Shown here: positions 1 to 9,500 of the stretch, piece by piece
How the letters are laid out: each line of letters begins with the position of its first letter
How positions within the stretch are numbered: position 1 is the first letter of the stretch
From: Verrucomicrobiia bacterium
GTDB taxonomy: Bacteria > Verrucomicrobiota > Verrucomicrobiia > Limisphaerales > DTLC01
Direction of reading: 5' to 3'
Length of the DNA stretch: 14,238 bases
NCBI GenBank assembly: GCA_025061935.1
Contig: JANWZY010000039.1
Location: 1 to 14,238, forward strand
Notes under the pieces: model-generated
Told to the model about the DNA's origin: nothing
Database searches by the model: none
What the model saw: only the letters and a program-made list of their open reading frames with translations
Translations under genes and position numbers: made by a program

Positions 1-3000
1 AGCTCGAGCCGCCGCGCCTCGCGCATTTGTGCCCACACACCACCCAAAACCTCCTCAGCGCGCCAGGGTGTTAAGACTGGCAACACGCGCAACGGCAGCG
101 CCGGCACCTCACGGAACACACGCACAAGCACAGAGTTAGTCCGCGCGCGGACCTGGACCTCGTGGAAGCCGGGACCGAAGTCGAACGTGGCCGTGCTCCG
201 CTGGCCCGCAACTGCATTCGTTTTGTTCACAGGCTGCAGCGCCGGATTCGCCACCACCTGAGACATTGCCACGCGGTTGGTCATGCAGTGTTCCCACACT
301 TCGAGCCAATCGTCCAGTGGCGCCTCGCACGGGGCCGGTACAAGCGGCCGCGCCTCGACCCGTAACCGGGCCGGGCCGAGGAACCTGATGCACACGGGCG
401 CGGTCGGATCAGCGCGGTAACAGCGCACATAACTGTCTAACTCACAATTGTACAGCAGCTCACCTCCGGCGCACTCGGACACAAGCTCGGCGGCTTCGCT
501 CCATACTCTCGGCCCAGGATGCGCCAACTGCCACTGTTCCCACTCGAGCAACGCGGCGAGCCGGTCGGCCATGCTCCGCGCAGCCAAGCGCGCACGTATG
601 CGCAAACCTGCCCGGAGCGCGGCGAGCGAATTCGTACCAATGTAACCCGCTTGGGCCAGGTATTGCTCGGCGCTGTCGAACCGGCCGAACGCAAGCGCCT
701 TGTGCGCGCGCCAGAAACATTTTTCCTGCTCAGTCGCGAGCGATTCGAGTAACCGGTCATACGTGCACCACCAGTTCAGGTGCAGCGCCGCAATCAGCAT
801 TGGCTCGAGCGGCCGCTCCGCCGGGGGCAAAAGCAAACCTGCGGACAAGACCAACTGATGCCGCGAATTCGCTGCCAGCGCCAAGACCAACTCCCGCAAA
901 TGACGGTTGCACGGGCACCGAGTAAACACAAACGCGCGCAGCCGCTCCAACTGGTCAGGGTCGTCGTGCGCCGCTGCCGCATCGGCCAGGAACTCGATTG
1001 CGCGCGCAGGCAATCGATCAGGCGCGCTCGAACATAAAGCAAATCGCGCGTACTGCGCCGCAAGATGCTCCTCGCCCACCAACTGCAGCAGGCGCATAAT
1101 TTCGAGCGCCGCTACAGCCCGCCCCTCCCGGCCGCACGTCCAGAAAAGGCGGCTCCAGCACCCGATGGCTTCGACGTACCGGCCCGCAGCCTCAAACGCG
1201 CGCGCAGCAGATTCAACTTCGCGAACTTCCGCCGGCGCCAATCCGCGCACAGCTTCGTCACTGCCAGGCACTGGCTCGATACCCTTGCTGAAATCAGCAG
1301 AGTGTGCCCGGACAAGCCTCCAAAGCGGGACCAAGTGACTGGCGAGCACGCGCGCAGGCCCGAATTCGTCCGGGAGCGTCCCAAAGTTCGTTAACATTCC
1401 AAAGGCTACGGCCGGGCCGAGCTGATCAAGTAGCGCGAGGTAATCCGACTCGGACAGCGCGAACGTCCGCGCCGCGCGGTACGCAACCGAAACTTTGACC
1501 TCTGGCGCCGACGGCTCCCTGTACAATCGTACGACTCGCGTCCGGGCTGGCAAAGCCAACTCAGCGACTGCCGCAGGTTCGATCCGCAACGGCAAATCGA
1601 ATTCGCCGAAAGCCGGTTGCAGCTCCACCCCCGTCGAGCACCGCGCCTCGCGTGCCATTACACCGAGCACGGCAAATGCGCGAGGCATGGCAACCTCGAG
1701 CGTGTCAGTGCGAGTCCGATCACGAACGGCGACCCGGACAGGTGGCGCATCATCGAGTTGCACGTAGAATTCAGCATGCCCATAGCCGGGCACTAGCGCA
1801 GCCAAGCGAAGGTCCGACTCGAACGCACGTGCTGGCACCGCATAAATCAGCGGTTCGGACGCTGAATCCGGCACTGGCACAAAATGCGCGTCTGCGAGCA
1901 GTTCGCGCGCGTGTTCCAAAGTAGGGCTGACCACGGTCACAAACTCAGTTGCTGCGCGCGCCGCGCGCATACGCTCGGGCGCGAAACATGCATGCTCGAG
2001 CGCAATACTCCCCGAATCGCTCATGGGTAACAGCTCCCGATAAAACGTGCCGCGCTGCCGCAAGCGCGCCGCAGTGCGATGTGCCGGGGGGTAATCCCAC
2101 CGCCCGCGACTGATACGCGCGGCCGAATCAGCAGCTTGTCCTGCAGCGTCACGGAATTGGTTGGCAATCGCGAACCACCATGCGGCCTGTTCGAACGCAG
2201 CCAACTCGCCGGCTGGGTACCGGCCCGGGTCCGCTGTCAACTGAGCGAGAACGTCACCCACTGCCGGCGGCGGGCCGAACTGCGCCGATTCCATCGCGCC
2301 CGCGCGCGGCGCGTTCAGTGCGGGAACCAGAAACGGACGCTCCTCCTGCCGAAACACAGAAATGTATGTCGGTACACTCGGCGTAACGCGCAGCCTGTGC
2401 GTGCCGGCAGGCACACTCACAAACGCGACCATGCGCTTCGAGACTGGCCCAAGCGACCTAAGTAAATTGAGTCCAACCTCATCTTCCAGCTCCGGAACGA
2501 GCACTAGCGGCGCCACAGGCCCATCATCGAGCTGCAGTTGAACCACGACCAACCGGTTCGCCACCGCCCCGGCTGCACCCCAATCCGTGCGCGCAATAAG
2601 TTGCAACCGCGTCGGACCCGATACAGTCAACTCGGCTGCGCGCCCAGGCTCAACCAACCACGCCCGCTGGAAAATCGGCTCGAACCTGTCACGGATCAAT
2701 CGGCTATTCCCGGCCAGAGGCACTGCGTCCCTGTACGGTAAAATGGTGTCCAGTGGCCACACTTGCGAAAAATACAGCTCGAACGCGACCGGCGCAGTCG
2801 CATCTGCACGATGCGCGAGACGGATCACAACGCAATCTGCGCGAGGCAGCGCGACCAGCCACGACCGCGAATCGGTTGTTCCGATCAACACCGCGTCAGT
2901 AAACGCCCTGCCGTCGGTCGAAACGCTCAGCGAGATGTCTCCCGGCGCGAAATGCGCGGACCGGCCGACCAGCCGGAGCCAAGCCGCGCCCGGTACTGAT

Positions 3001-3236
3001 ACGACCGCTTCCTGACCAGGAGCCAGCTCCACATAATCAGGCGCCCATCCCCACTGCGCGCGAACCGTATCGCCACCCGATATGAACTGTGACCGCCCGA
3101 CGTTAAACCACCGCACCGGAGTCGCGCGGTCTTCGAGCAACCGTAGTTGAAGCTCGTCCCAGCCCGACACTTCGGCTGCAGCCCTGCACGCAAGCCCGGC
3201 CAACAACAAAACAAATTGTGCCGCGCCAAATTTCAT
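1..3236 (-). CDS. Very large secreted protein with beta-domains and a helical TPR-like region, partial (C-terminus off left edge)
   Basis: An uninterrupted frame of 1078 codons runs from an ATG at 3236 to the left edge, where the 3' end is missing. The N-terminus is a convincing Sec signal peptide: MKF, a hydrophobic stretch at residues 8-17, and an AAA-type cleavage site near residue 21. The mature protein is probably periplasmic or extracellular. Residues about 25-310 and 460-590 look beta-rich. Residues about 670-900 are helical with alternating small and aromatic residues, like TPR or other solenoid repeats. Residues about 945-1055 are beta-rich again. Residues 200-308 and 947-1055 resemble each other: both open with G-P-x-R-L-x-(L/V)-x-A-R and close with G-x-H-x-(L/V)-x-V followed by VFR. 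The ATG overlaps the TGA of the upstream gene (ATGA) and has no clear Shine-Dalgarno, so translation is probably coupled. I recognise no family. It may be a scaffold or binding protein for an envelope polymer (inference). Confidence 0.85.
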   Translation of the reverse strand, partial: MKFGAAQFVLLLAGLACRAAAEVSGWDELQLRLLEDRATPVRWFNVGRSQFISGGDTVRAQWGWAPDYVELAPGQEAVVSVPGAAWLRLVGRSAHFAPGDISLSVSTDGRAFTDAVLIGTTDSRSWLVALPRADCVVIRLAHRADATAPVAFELYFSQVWPLDTILPYRDAVPLAGNSRLIRDRFEPIFQRAWLVEPGRAAELTVSGPTRLQLIARTDWGAAGAVANRLVVVQLQLDDGPVAPLVLVPELEDEVGLNLLRSLGPVSKRMVAFVSVPAGTHRLRVTPSVPTYISVFRQEERPFLVPALNAPRAGAMESAQFGPPPAVGDVLAQLTADPGRYPAGELAAFEQAAWWFAIANQFRDAAGQAADSAARISRGRWDYPPAHRTAARLRQRGTFYRELLPMSDSGSIALEHACFAPERMRAARAATEFVTVVSPTLEHARELLADAHFVPVPDSASEPLIYAVPARAFESDLRLAALVPGYGHAEFYVQLDDAPPVRVAVRDRTRTDTLEVAMPRAFAVLGVMAREARCSTGVELQPAFGEFDLPLRIEPAAVAELALPARTRVVRLYREPSAPEVKVSVAYRAARTFALSESDYLALLDQLGPAVAFGMLTNFGTLPDEFGPARVLASHLVPLWRLVRAHSADFSKGIEPVPGSDEAVRGLAPAEVREVESAARAFEAAGRYVEAIGCWSRLFWTCGREGRAVAALEIMRLLQLVGEEHLAAQYARFALCSSAPDRLPARAIEFLADAAAAHDDPDQLERLRAFVFTRCPCNRHLRELVLALAANSRHQLVLSAGLLLPPAERPLEPMLIAALHLNWWCTYDRLLESLATEQEKCFWRAHKALAFGRFDSAEQYLAQAGYIGTNSLAALRAGLRIRARLAARSMADRLAALLEWEQWQLAHPGPRVWSEAAELVSECAGGELLYNCELDSYVRCYRADPTAPVCIRFLGPARLRVEARPLVPAPCEAPLDDWLEVWEHCMTNRVAMSQVVANPALQPVNKTNAVAGQRSTATFDFGPGFHEVQVRARTNSVLVRVFREVPALPLRVLPVLTPWRAEEVLGGVWAQMREARRLE

Positions 3237-4096
3237 GATGGATCGAAATCCGCGAGCACGTTCACAATCTCGCGCTGGAGCCGCTTGTCTTTCACTAGCC
3301 GGTCGCGCAATTCCCTGCTAAGCTCCAGGTGCAGGAACCTGCAATGCACATGCTGCCGTAACGCGGTCGCCTGCGCATTCGTCGTTCCGCCGAGCCGACG
3401 CGTGTCATCGGGATAGGCGAGCACGCGCAATGATGTAGCTTTCGCCATACGCCGCGTCAGCGCGCCGAGCCAGGGCAAAGGCTTGTCCGTACCCGCGCTG
3501 GCCACAATTTGGCCGCTGATGTCCTTGTAGCGCGCTGCGTCGAACCCGTGCAGTTGAACAACCATCCCGGTATTGCAAGTCTCGGCAAACGCAACCGTGA
3601 ACGCTTGGAAGTAAGTCAAGTCCAGATGCGCCATATCGGCCTTGTGCCGCGTGATCGTACTGGCCGCGTACGCGCGGAACGGCCCGACAAGGAACAGCTC
3701 AAGCCCGATAAGACCCGTGTGAACGTCGTTGCGCGCGTGCGGCGTTTGAATTGCAACCGGAACGGTTTTGCCCACTCTAAACAGGTACCAGCCTACCCCC
3801 GCATCGCTGCCGTGCGGCGCTGCAAGCAATAAGAACATTTCCTTGCCGTGGCTGACTTCACGCAGCTCGAATCCGAGCCGGCCCCACTCCGCTTTAAGCT
3901 CCGGTGTCGCGCCGCTGGCCTTGAAGGTTTTTTTGAACAGCTCCTTTGCAGCGGCGAACTCAGCCTCCGTCGGCGCCCTATAGCTCTGGTTCGTAATAGC
4001 CCGCGCAAGCTCGTCGTGCAGGGCGGTGGGCTTGGTCCCGTCACCCCCGACACCGGTCAAAATCGACAATAGAAACATGACCACAACTGCCACCAT
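3233..4096 (-). CDS. Small exported hydrolase-like protein (putative metal-dependent amidohydrolase)
   Basis: This is a 287-residue protein with a hydrophobic N-terminus (residues 1-16) that would act as signal peptide or anchor; a second ATG at residue 7 is a possible start. The core holds blocks typical of a metal-binding hydrolase: P-H95-G-S-D, P-H120 then D124-x-H126-T-G, H151 with A-D154-M-A-H157, Q-L-H183-G-F, and near the C-terminus L-E258-L-S followed by R264-D265. The spacing of HG, a later LHGF and a C-terminal LEL recalls zinc amidohydrolases (Amidase_3, poly-gamma-glutamate hydrolase or N-formylglutamate amidohydrolase folds), but no family signature is matched exactly. Two copies of this domain, lacking most of these residues, lie in the PgsC-like protein of the same operon. 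The start lies 3 bases after the upstream stop; its TGA overlaps the next ATG. It may cut or trim the polymer handled by this operon (inference). Confidence 0.85.
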   Translation of the reverse strand: MVAVVVMFLLSILTGVGGDGTKPTALHDELARAITNQSYRAPTEAEFAAAKELFKKTFKASGATPELKAEWGRLGFELREVSHGKEMFLLLAAPHGSDAGVGWYLFRVGKTVPVAIQTPHARNDVHTGLIGLELFLVGPFRAYAASTITRHKADMAHLDLTYFQAFTVAFAETCNTGMVVQLHGFDAARYKDISGQIVASAGTDKPLPWLGALTRRMAKATSLRVLAYPDDTRRLGGTTNAQATALRQHVHCRFLHLELSRELRDRLVKDKRLQREIVNVLADFDPS

Positions 4097-4099
4097 GGC

Positions 4100-6565
4100 C
4101 TAATCTCTCGGTTCAAGTGTCACAACAAGTTTTTCGGCAACGCCGGGCGTCACGCGCGACAACAACACCCAGCGCGGCAACACGGCGTCGAGATGCACCT
4201 CGAGTTCATATTGGCCGGGGGGCACGTCCGGGCCGACCGGCACAAACACCGCTTGGCCTTCGTCCAGTTGGTACGGCGGCACCGAAACCATACTAGCCCG
4301 GCCCGACTGAACCGGGGTCACATACGCCTCGCGTTCGAGGAAAGTTACTTCCGGGAACGGCCCCGGCTGACGCGGAGACTCCACATGTAGCTTGACCCGC
4401 ACTTGATACGGCTTGGTATTCGCCTGCAACGGCGAGAAAATTCTTAGCACGAGCAGCTCGGTGTCTGCACTCTCCTTCTTGTATGTGAACCAAATTGTGT
4501 TGGTTGTGGCCGCTGCGCAGAACCGTCTCCAATACGCCGGTGTCGGGAACACGTCCAAGTAGTTGACGTATGCGTAAACCGACTCGGGCGCGGCGACGCA
4601 TAACTCGTGGCCACCGGGCGCGAGCCTGCCCAGTCGCAGCTCCGCGACGCTGCCCGGCACAAGCCCGTCGAAGACGGTCTGGCCATTCAGGCTCACCGAG
4701 ACACGTGGCCCCGGTTCGTTCGTACAAAACACGATCAGGCTAGGCTCGATGTGCGTCTCCGCAAAAGCGGCACAGAATACCACGCGATTTGTGGTATTGA
4801 CTGGGACCTGCACGAACCGGTGCGGTAAACCACTGGCCCGGACCGGCGCCCCCTCACGCGCAGGAACCAACAACATATGCCCATGGGAAAGATTTCTCGG
4901 GGTGAACGAGACCCATTCATACGCGCCTGCAGACAACATAGGATCAACCTCTGGGAACCGCGGCTGGACCCGGACCACACACGTCTGGCCTGCGGCGCGC
5001 CGCTGAACCTGGTCTGGCGGCCGCACTGTGAACCAAGACGGCTGCGCAGGCGCGATCGCGCCTGGGAAATAATCCTCCGGCAACCGTAGTCTCCGCGGCA
5101 AACCGGCTGGGCGGCTGTACGCATTTACGAGCACAGGCTCAGCTTCCGCAGCAATCCGGACCGAGCGCACCTGGTGTGGCAAGACAAAGCAGAGCGAAAG
5201 CGGTTCAGTCACCGCACGCAGCCCGTTGCGAGTGTGCAACCAATCGTATGGCGTAACAGCATTAGTAAGGCTGACCACCCCCGTCTTAACCGCGTTCCCA
5301 TCCCGATCCAACAACGCGAACTGAACACGGCACAAACGCGCTTCCTCCTCAACCGGCACAGGTCGCCGGAGATCTACCCTGAACAACGTGCGGGACTCAT
5401 CCACGTGCTCGACCGCGTAGGTGACAGGGTTCGTACCCGAACAAGTGAACGTGAGCAGTTGTAACGGCTCAGGTGTGACATCATTCGTGCGATTACCCTC
5501 GGCAAGCAACAGACGCAGGTAAAGCGGTGCCGATGAACCGACTCTTAAAAGCCCGTGCCGATTCGTCAGCACCAGTACGTGGTTCGTGCCCGACCAGGTG
5601 ACTTCAACGGTCTGTGCCTGGTCCAGCGCCCAACCCCGCCACGACAGTGAATTTGCTATCACCTGCACATCCGGACCGGGCGGATACTTGAGCATTTCCA
5701 GCAGGTAAGTACCCGGCGCATTGGTTAGCGGGAATAGCCCGAAATGCGCTTCGTCAACCGGCACGCCGGCCGGAACCCATTCAGTCACAAGCTGCAAAGT
5801 TTCCCAATCGTCCCGGATAAAAATTGTGCGGCGCCGGAAGTCGCGGCCAGGAATACCCGGCGGCGCCGAAGCCGGCCAGTGATACCGCAACAGGCAAAAC
5901 TTTTCCCATGCATTAAGCCCCTCGTGCGAATAGACATTCCCGCGCGCAAGGCTGCGTTTCTGCGACGCGCTCAGGCGGTTCCAAAGATACGCCACCTTAC
6001 GCTGCGGCACAGTTTTGCGGAAGTACAAGCGCACGGCCACCTCGACTATTTCCGGATGGTGCGAGTGCAACCGCAGCCGCAGCGTGCGTGCCCCGGCGAG
6101 CGTCGGGTCCGCGAAGTTGATCACCCAGTGCCCACCACTGAGCGGCACCAAATGCGGCTCTAAAAAATAGTTCGCCGGCACAATCTGCTTCGTCTTCGCA
6201 TGCCGAAATACCAGGTGCTCGCCCTTGAAATGGCGCACACCGGTCTCGATCGTTTCGCCATCAGCGTTGACCACTTGGTACTCGATCGCGTAATTGAACC
6301 ACGCACCTGGGCGGGGCGCCGGAATCGATTTCACACTTGCATTGCTAATCAGCCGCGCCAGAGTCGCGTCATCCGGCACGTCGAACTGAAGCCACCGATC
6401 TGTCTCGACCAAATAGACCTCGCTCCGGAAAGCTTCTTCGAACCCCTCCCAGCGGAATCGGTGCGCGTTCACCCACTGCCGGATCTGGCCGGGCAATGGA
6501 TACAACAGCACACCGCCGGCTATCAACCCGGCGAATATAAACCACTTGGACGAGCGGAATCTCAT
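4100..6565 (-). CDS. Membrane-anchored beta-rich extracytoplasmic protein, family unknown
   Basis: This 821-residue protein has one N-terminal membrane helix (residues 9-24) preceded by Arg and Lys, giving an inner-membrane anchor or uncleaved signal with the rest outside the cytoplasm. The remainder is dominated by predicted beta-strands, with many Asn-Thr and Pro turns. Two segments resemble each other, about 90-183 and 400-487; both contain D-G-x-x-x-x-T-G-V followed by a strand-rich tail. Residues 647-673 hold a G-x-H-x-L-x-V motif with Y and VF following, also found twice in the large secreted protein at 1-3236. The start is fixed by the ATGA overlap with the upstream stop and a GGAG eight bases before it. 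The frame stays open 187 codons further upstream, but that stretch lies inside the upstream gene and is Cys/Arg-rich without domain character. I recognise no family; it may be a periplasmic scaffold or polymer-binding partner (inference). Confidence 0.88.
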   Translation of the reverse strand: MRFRSSKWFIFAGLIAGGVLLYPLPGQIRQWVNAHRFRWEGFEEAFRSEVYLVETDRWLQFDVPDDATLARLISNASVKSIPAPRPGAWFNYAIEYQVVNADGETIETGVRHFKGEHLVFRHAKTKQIVPANYFLEPHLVPLSGGHWVINFADPTLAGARTLRLRLHSHHPEIVEVAVRLYFRKTVPQRKVAYLWNRLSASQKRSLARGNVYSHEGLNAWEKFCLLRYHWPASAPPGIPGRDFRRRTIFIRDDWETLQLVTEWVPAGVPVDEAHFGLFPLTNAPGTYLLEMLKYPPGPDVQVIANSLSWRGWALDQAQTVEVTWSGTNHVLVLTNRHGLLRVGSSAPLYLRLLLAEGNRTNDVTPEPLQLLTFTCSGTNPVTYAVEHVDESRTLFRVDLRRPVPVEEEARLCRVQFALLDRDGNAVKTGVVSLTNAVTPYDWLHTRNGLRAVTEPLSLCFVLPHQVRSVRIAAEAEPVLVNAYSRPAGLPRRLRLPEDYFPGAIAPAQPSWFTVRPPDQVQRRAAGQTCVVRVQPRFPEVDPMLSAGAYEWVSFTPRNLSHGHMLLVPAREGAPVRASGLPHRFVQVPVNTTNRVVFCAAFAETHIEPSLIVFCTNEPGPRVSVSLNGQTVFDGLVPGSVAELRLGRLAPGGHELCVAAPESVYAYVNYLDVFPTPAYWRRFCAAATTNTIWFTYKKESADTELLVLRIFSPLQANTKPYQVRVKLHVESPRQPGPFPEVTFLEREAYVTPVQSGRASMVSVPPYQLDEGQAVFVPVGPDVPPGQYELEVHLDAVLPRWVLLSRVTPGVAEKLVVTLEPRD

Positions 6566-9500
6566 TGCGGCCACTCCAGCAATGGGGCACGAGCGGACAA
6601 GTAACGTTCGAGCCGCTCCAATTCGTCCCCGGTTATCTCGGTTTGGACATGCCTTGGTCGGAGGTTCAGCACCACAGGCGCAGCGCCTGCCTCGCCACTT
6701 ATCAGCAAGAATAATTGCTTCGTGCCGCGGTCGAACAACGCCGAGTACACGAATTCCGGCCACTCGGCCCGCGCCTTCAGCAACAAAACCACATCCATCG
6801 TGCGGACGTACCGGAGCAACAAACCCCTCAACTCGTCCGGAATGACAGTCTTGCGTCCCGACCCGAGGCAACGCGCAACATGCTCCTTCAGGCTGCCTTG
6901 CACAATCGGTATGCCTGCAGCACCAAGTTGGACCCGTAGCGGATACTCCTCCTGCGGCCGGAACGCATCCCGCAAAACAGGCGAAAGCCAGAGAATAGCG
7001 AACTCCTTGTTCATGGACTGATTGATGTAATACGCCTGCGGCACGCAGAAAACTTCGTACCCAGCCGTGACTGGCGAGCCGTCCACAAACTGCAACCGGA
7101 ACCCGTCCGCTTCCAAGCTTTCCCACATCTGCTTGGCCAGTGGGCCGAGTGTCTCCTTGTTCCGGATACCGTCGGCCAATGCAACCATGATCTCAGGTGG
7201 GTTACTCCCCTCCGTCTCGACTGCGAACCCGCGGCACTGCAGAACCATCTTCGCACGCGAATGCGCTTGGCGCAGCACAACTTGATTCACGAGCGAGAAC
7301 AGATTAGTCGGGTTCCGGAAGTGCAACACATCGGAGACCTGGTCAGGATTCGCCTCGTTATGCGACCCGGCAACGAGCAACGCCTCGGCTTTGAGCCTGT
7401 CGAACAGATGCACTCCGAACTCGAGCGTGTTTAAGTCGAATAATGGCCGTGGGACCTGCACTATGTAAGGCTGTCTGTCACCCAACCGGAGTACGAACGT
7501 GCCCCAGTAACGCTTCGGATAATGGTCTGGCGCCTCGGCCAACACGAGGAATTCCTGACCGCTGGACGTGTCGCGCACGGTGCAGACCTGGTATCCCACT
7601 TGCCAAGCGGCGCACTCGACCGCGCGCAACAACTGGGCCGCCTCCGCGGTAAAGCCCTCAGGCCCACGCCACGTCTCGGCTATCTCAATCAACGGTGTCA
7701 AGATTTCTTCGTCAAAGAACCGCAGTTCTTCCGCCAGGGGTGGCACGTACGCACAAGTACCTCCACGCGCGATGGCGCGTTTCTGATCCAGGAGCCATTC
7801 CGGAAGCAGGGTCTCAGACGGCACAGCCCGTGCCCGCGTGTCCAAGATATGCTCGACCAGCCGCGCCTTGAGCGCAATGCGCGTCGGCCGCGCAAGCCAC
7901 AGCTCGGCAAACCCGGCGCGCGTGCTCCGCTGCTGGAGGTTCCGCAACTGCAGCGGGGACCATTGCAGGCCGAACCCGCCGATTTCGGCCTGCAACACGC
8001 GCAACGAAAGCGACCGCGGCAATTCCGCCTTCACAAACAACATGTTGCTCGAGGCTAGCACAGGCATTTGCCGCACTGCCTCGATGGTCGAGCCACGCAC
8101 TTGCAGCACGTTCCGCCGGCCAAAGACCTGGTGGAACACATGGAAAGGCGTGTTCCGGTTCGCCAGCACGTCCGAGCTACCGTCCTTGTTCGCGAATCTG
8201 GCACTGCCCGCCACCGCAACCGCGCTGGCATCTAGCCGCAGGTACAAGCGCAGGCCGGATTCCACCACACCCCATTCATCCAGCGGCGCCGGAACCTCAA
8301 CGAGCAGCCCGTGCCGACGGCTCAGGTCAATCACATAGAAGCCCCAACCGCGATGCGCGCCTTTCTCGTACAGGCAAAGATGCGCGGGCCGAACAAGCTC
8401 GACCGCATAGTTAAGCCTTTCCAGGTACGCGCGCGCCAACTCCAACTGTTCGCGCGACCCGGTCTCCATGTACTGTTGAATCAACTGCAGCGCCTCGCGG
8501 AACCGGTTCAATTCGGACGGCGTGGGCATCACACTGCTCTCGGGCGCGCGCTTTGCGTAGAGCCGCAACTTTTCGCGCGCCACAATTGATTCGAGCGTTT
8601 CACCCGAGGCTTTCAGCGGCGCAGCCGCGCCAGGCTGCCTTTGAACCCCCACGGGTACAGAGCCGAGGAGCGTGGCCAACCACAACCCGAGCAGGTTCGC
8701 CGCCACGGCAGCGACAAACGAGGTCTGAAGCGTCGCGCGCGTCAGGCGCAACACGATGTGCTTGCTGTGCATTTTGAGCGCGATCAGGCTCGACAACAGG
8801 TACGCGAACCCGAAGTAGTCATTCACAGCTACGTCTGGCGAAATCATCGGTAGGATGTGTCCCAGACAAAACCGATACGCGAACGCGACGTTGAAAAACA
8901 AAAGCAACTTGCGCGCACCCTCCATTGTGATCCCCTTGAACAGCGGCGTTCGGAGTAACATGTCCGAGACAGTGTACGCCACAGCCGCCTCGGCGAGTGT
9001 GCTCAGAATTTTGAGTGGCTCATACCACTGCAGCGCCAGCAGCGCCGGGATCAAAATCCCGTTGTAGTCCAAGCCGTACCTGAGATTCATCCGGGAAGCT
9101 ATGAAGCCAGTGACAACCAGTATTATGTACGACTTCGGGCTGGCCAACAGCGACGCGGCGACGTCCGAATACATGTACGCCAGGTGCCCAACGCTGAAGT
9201 TGGTCACGGTCATTAGTACGTACCGAACCAGCACAAACGTGATCGCCAGCGAAAGCGTGAATGGCGCCAAGCCGCGCCATAGCCCGGTTTTCCAAAACTG
9301 ATTTGCAATTAGCGCAGTGATGATCATGCCGAAGCTGCGGAACGAGTCCTTGTAATCGAGTGTGAAATTCCACTGCTCCTGCAGCCACTCGGCCAGACGC
9401 GGCAATAACCACCCGTCCATGCTCACACGCACGAACACGGCACTGAGGAAAAGCGCAAAGAACCGGTCGCGTCCGAAAAAGCTGCACCATGCGCCGAACC

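Noticed and set aside
2927..3229. Minus-strand frame of 100 codons starting at 3229
   Set aside because: It is a shadow, in another frame, of the long open frame that begins at 3236 with a signal peptide.
3233..4096. Assignment of the small exported protein as an N-acetylmuramoyl-L-alanine amidase (Amidase_3)
   Set aside because: The early H-G-x-D-x-G and late L-H-G blocks are suggestive, but the Amidase_3 Glu and I-H-x-N blocks are not matched. I kept only a general hydrolase-like call.
6566..7126. A 187-codon upstream extension of the beta-rich protein frame
   Set aside because: It lies wholly inside the PgsC-like gene on the same strand. It is Cys/Arg-rich with no domain character, and a signal-anchor start with a Shine-Dalgarno and ATGA overlap exists at 6565.
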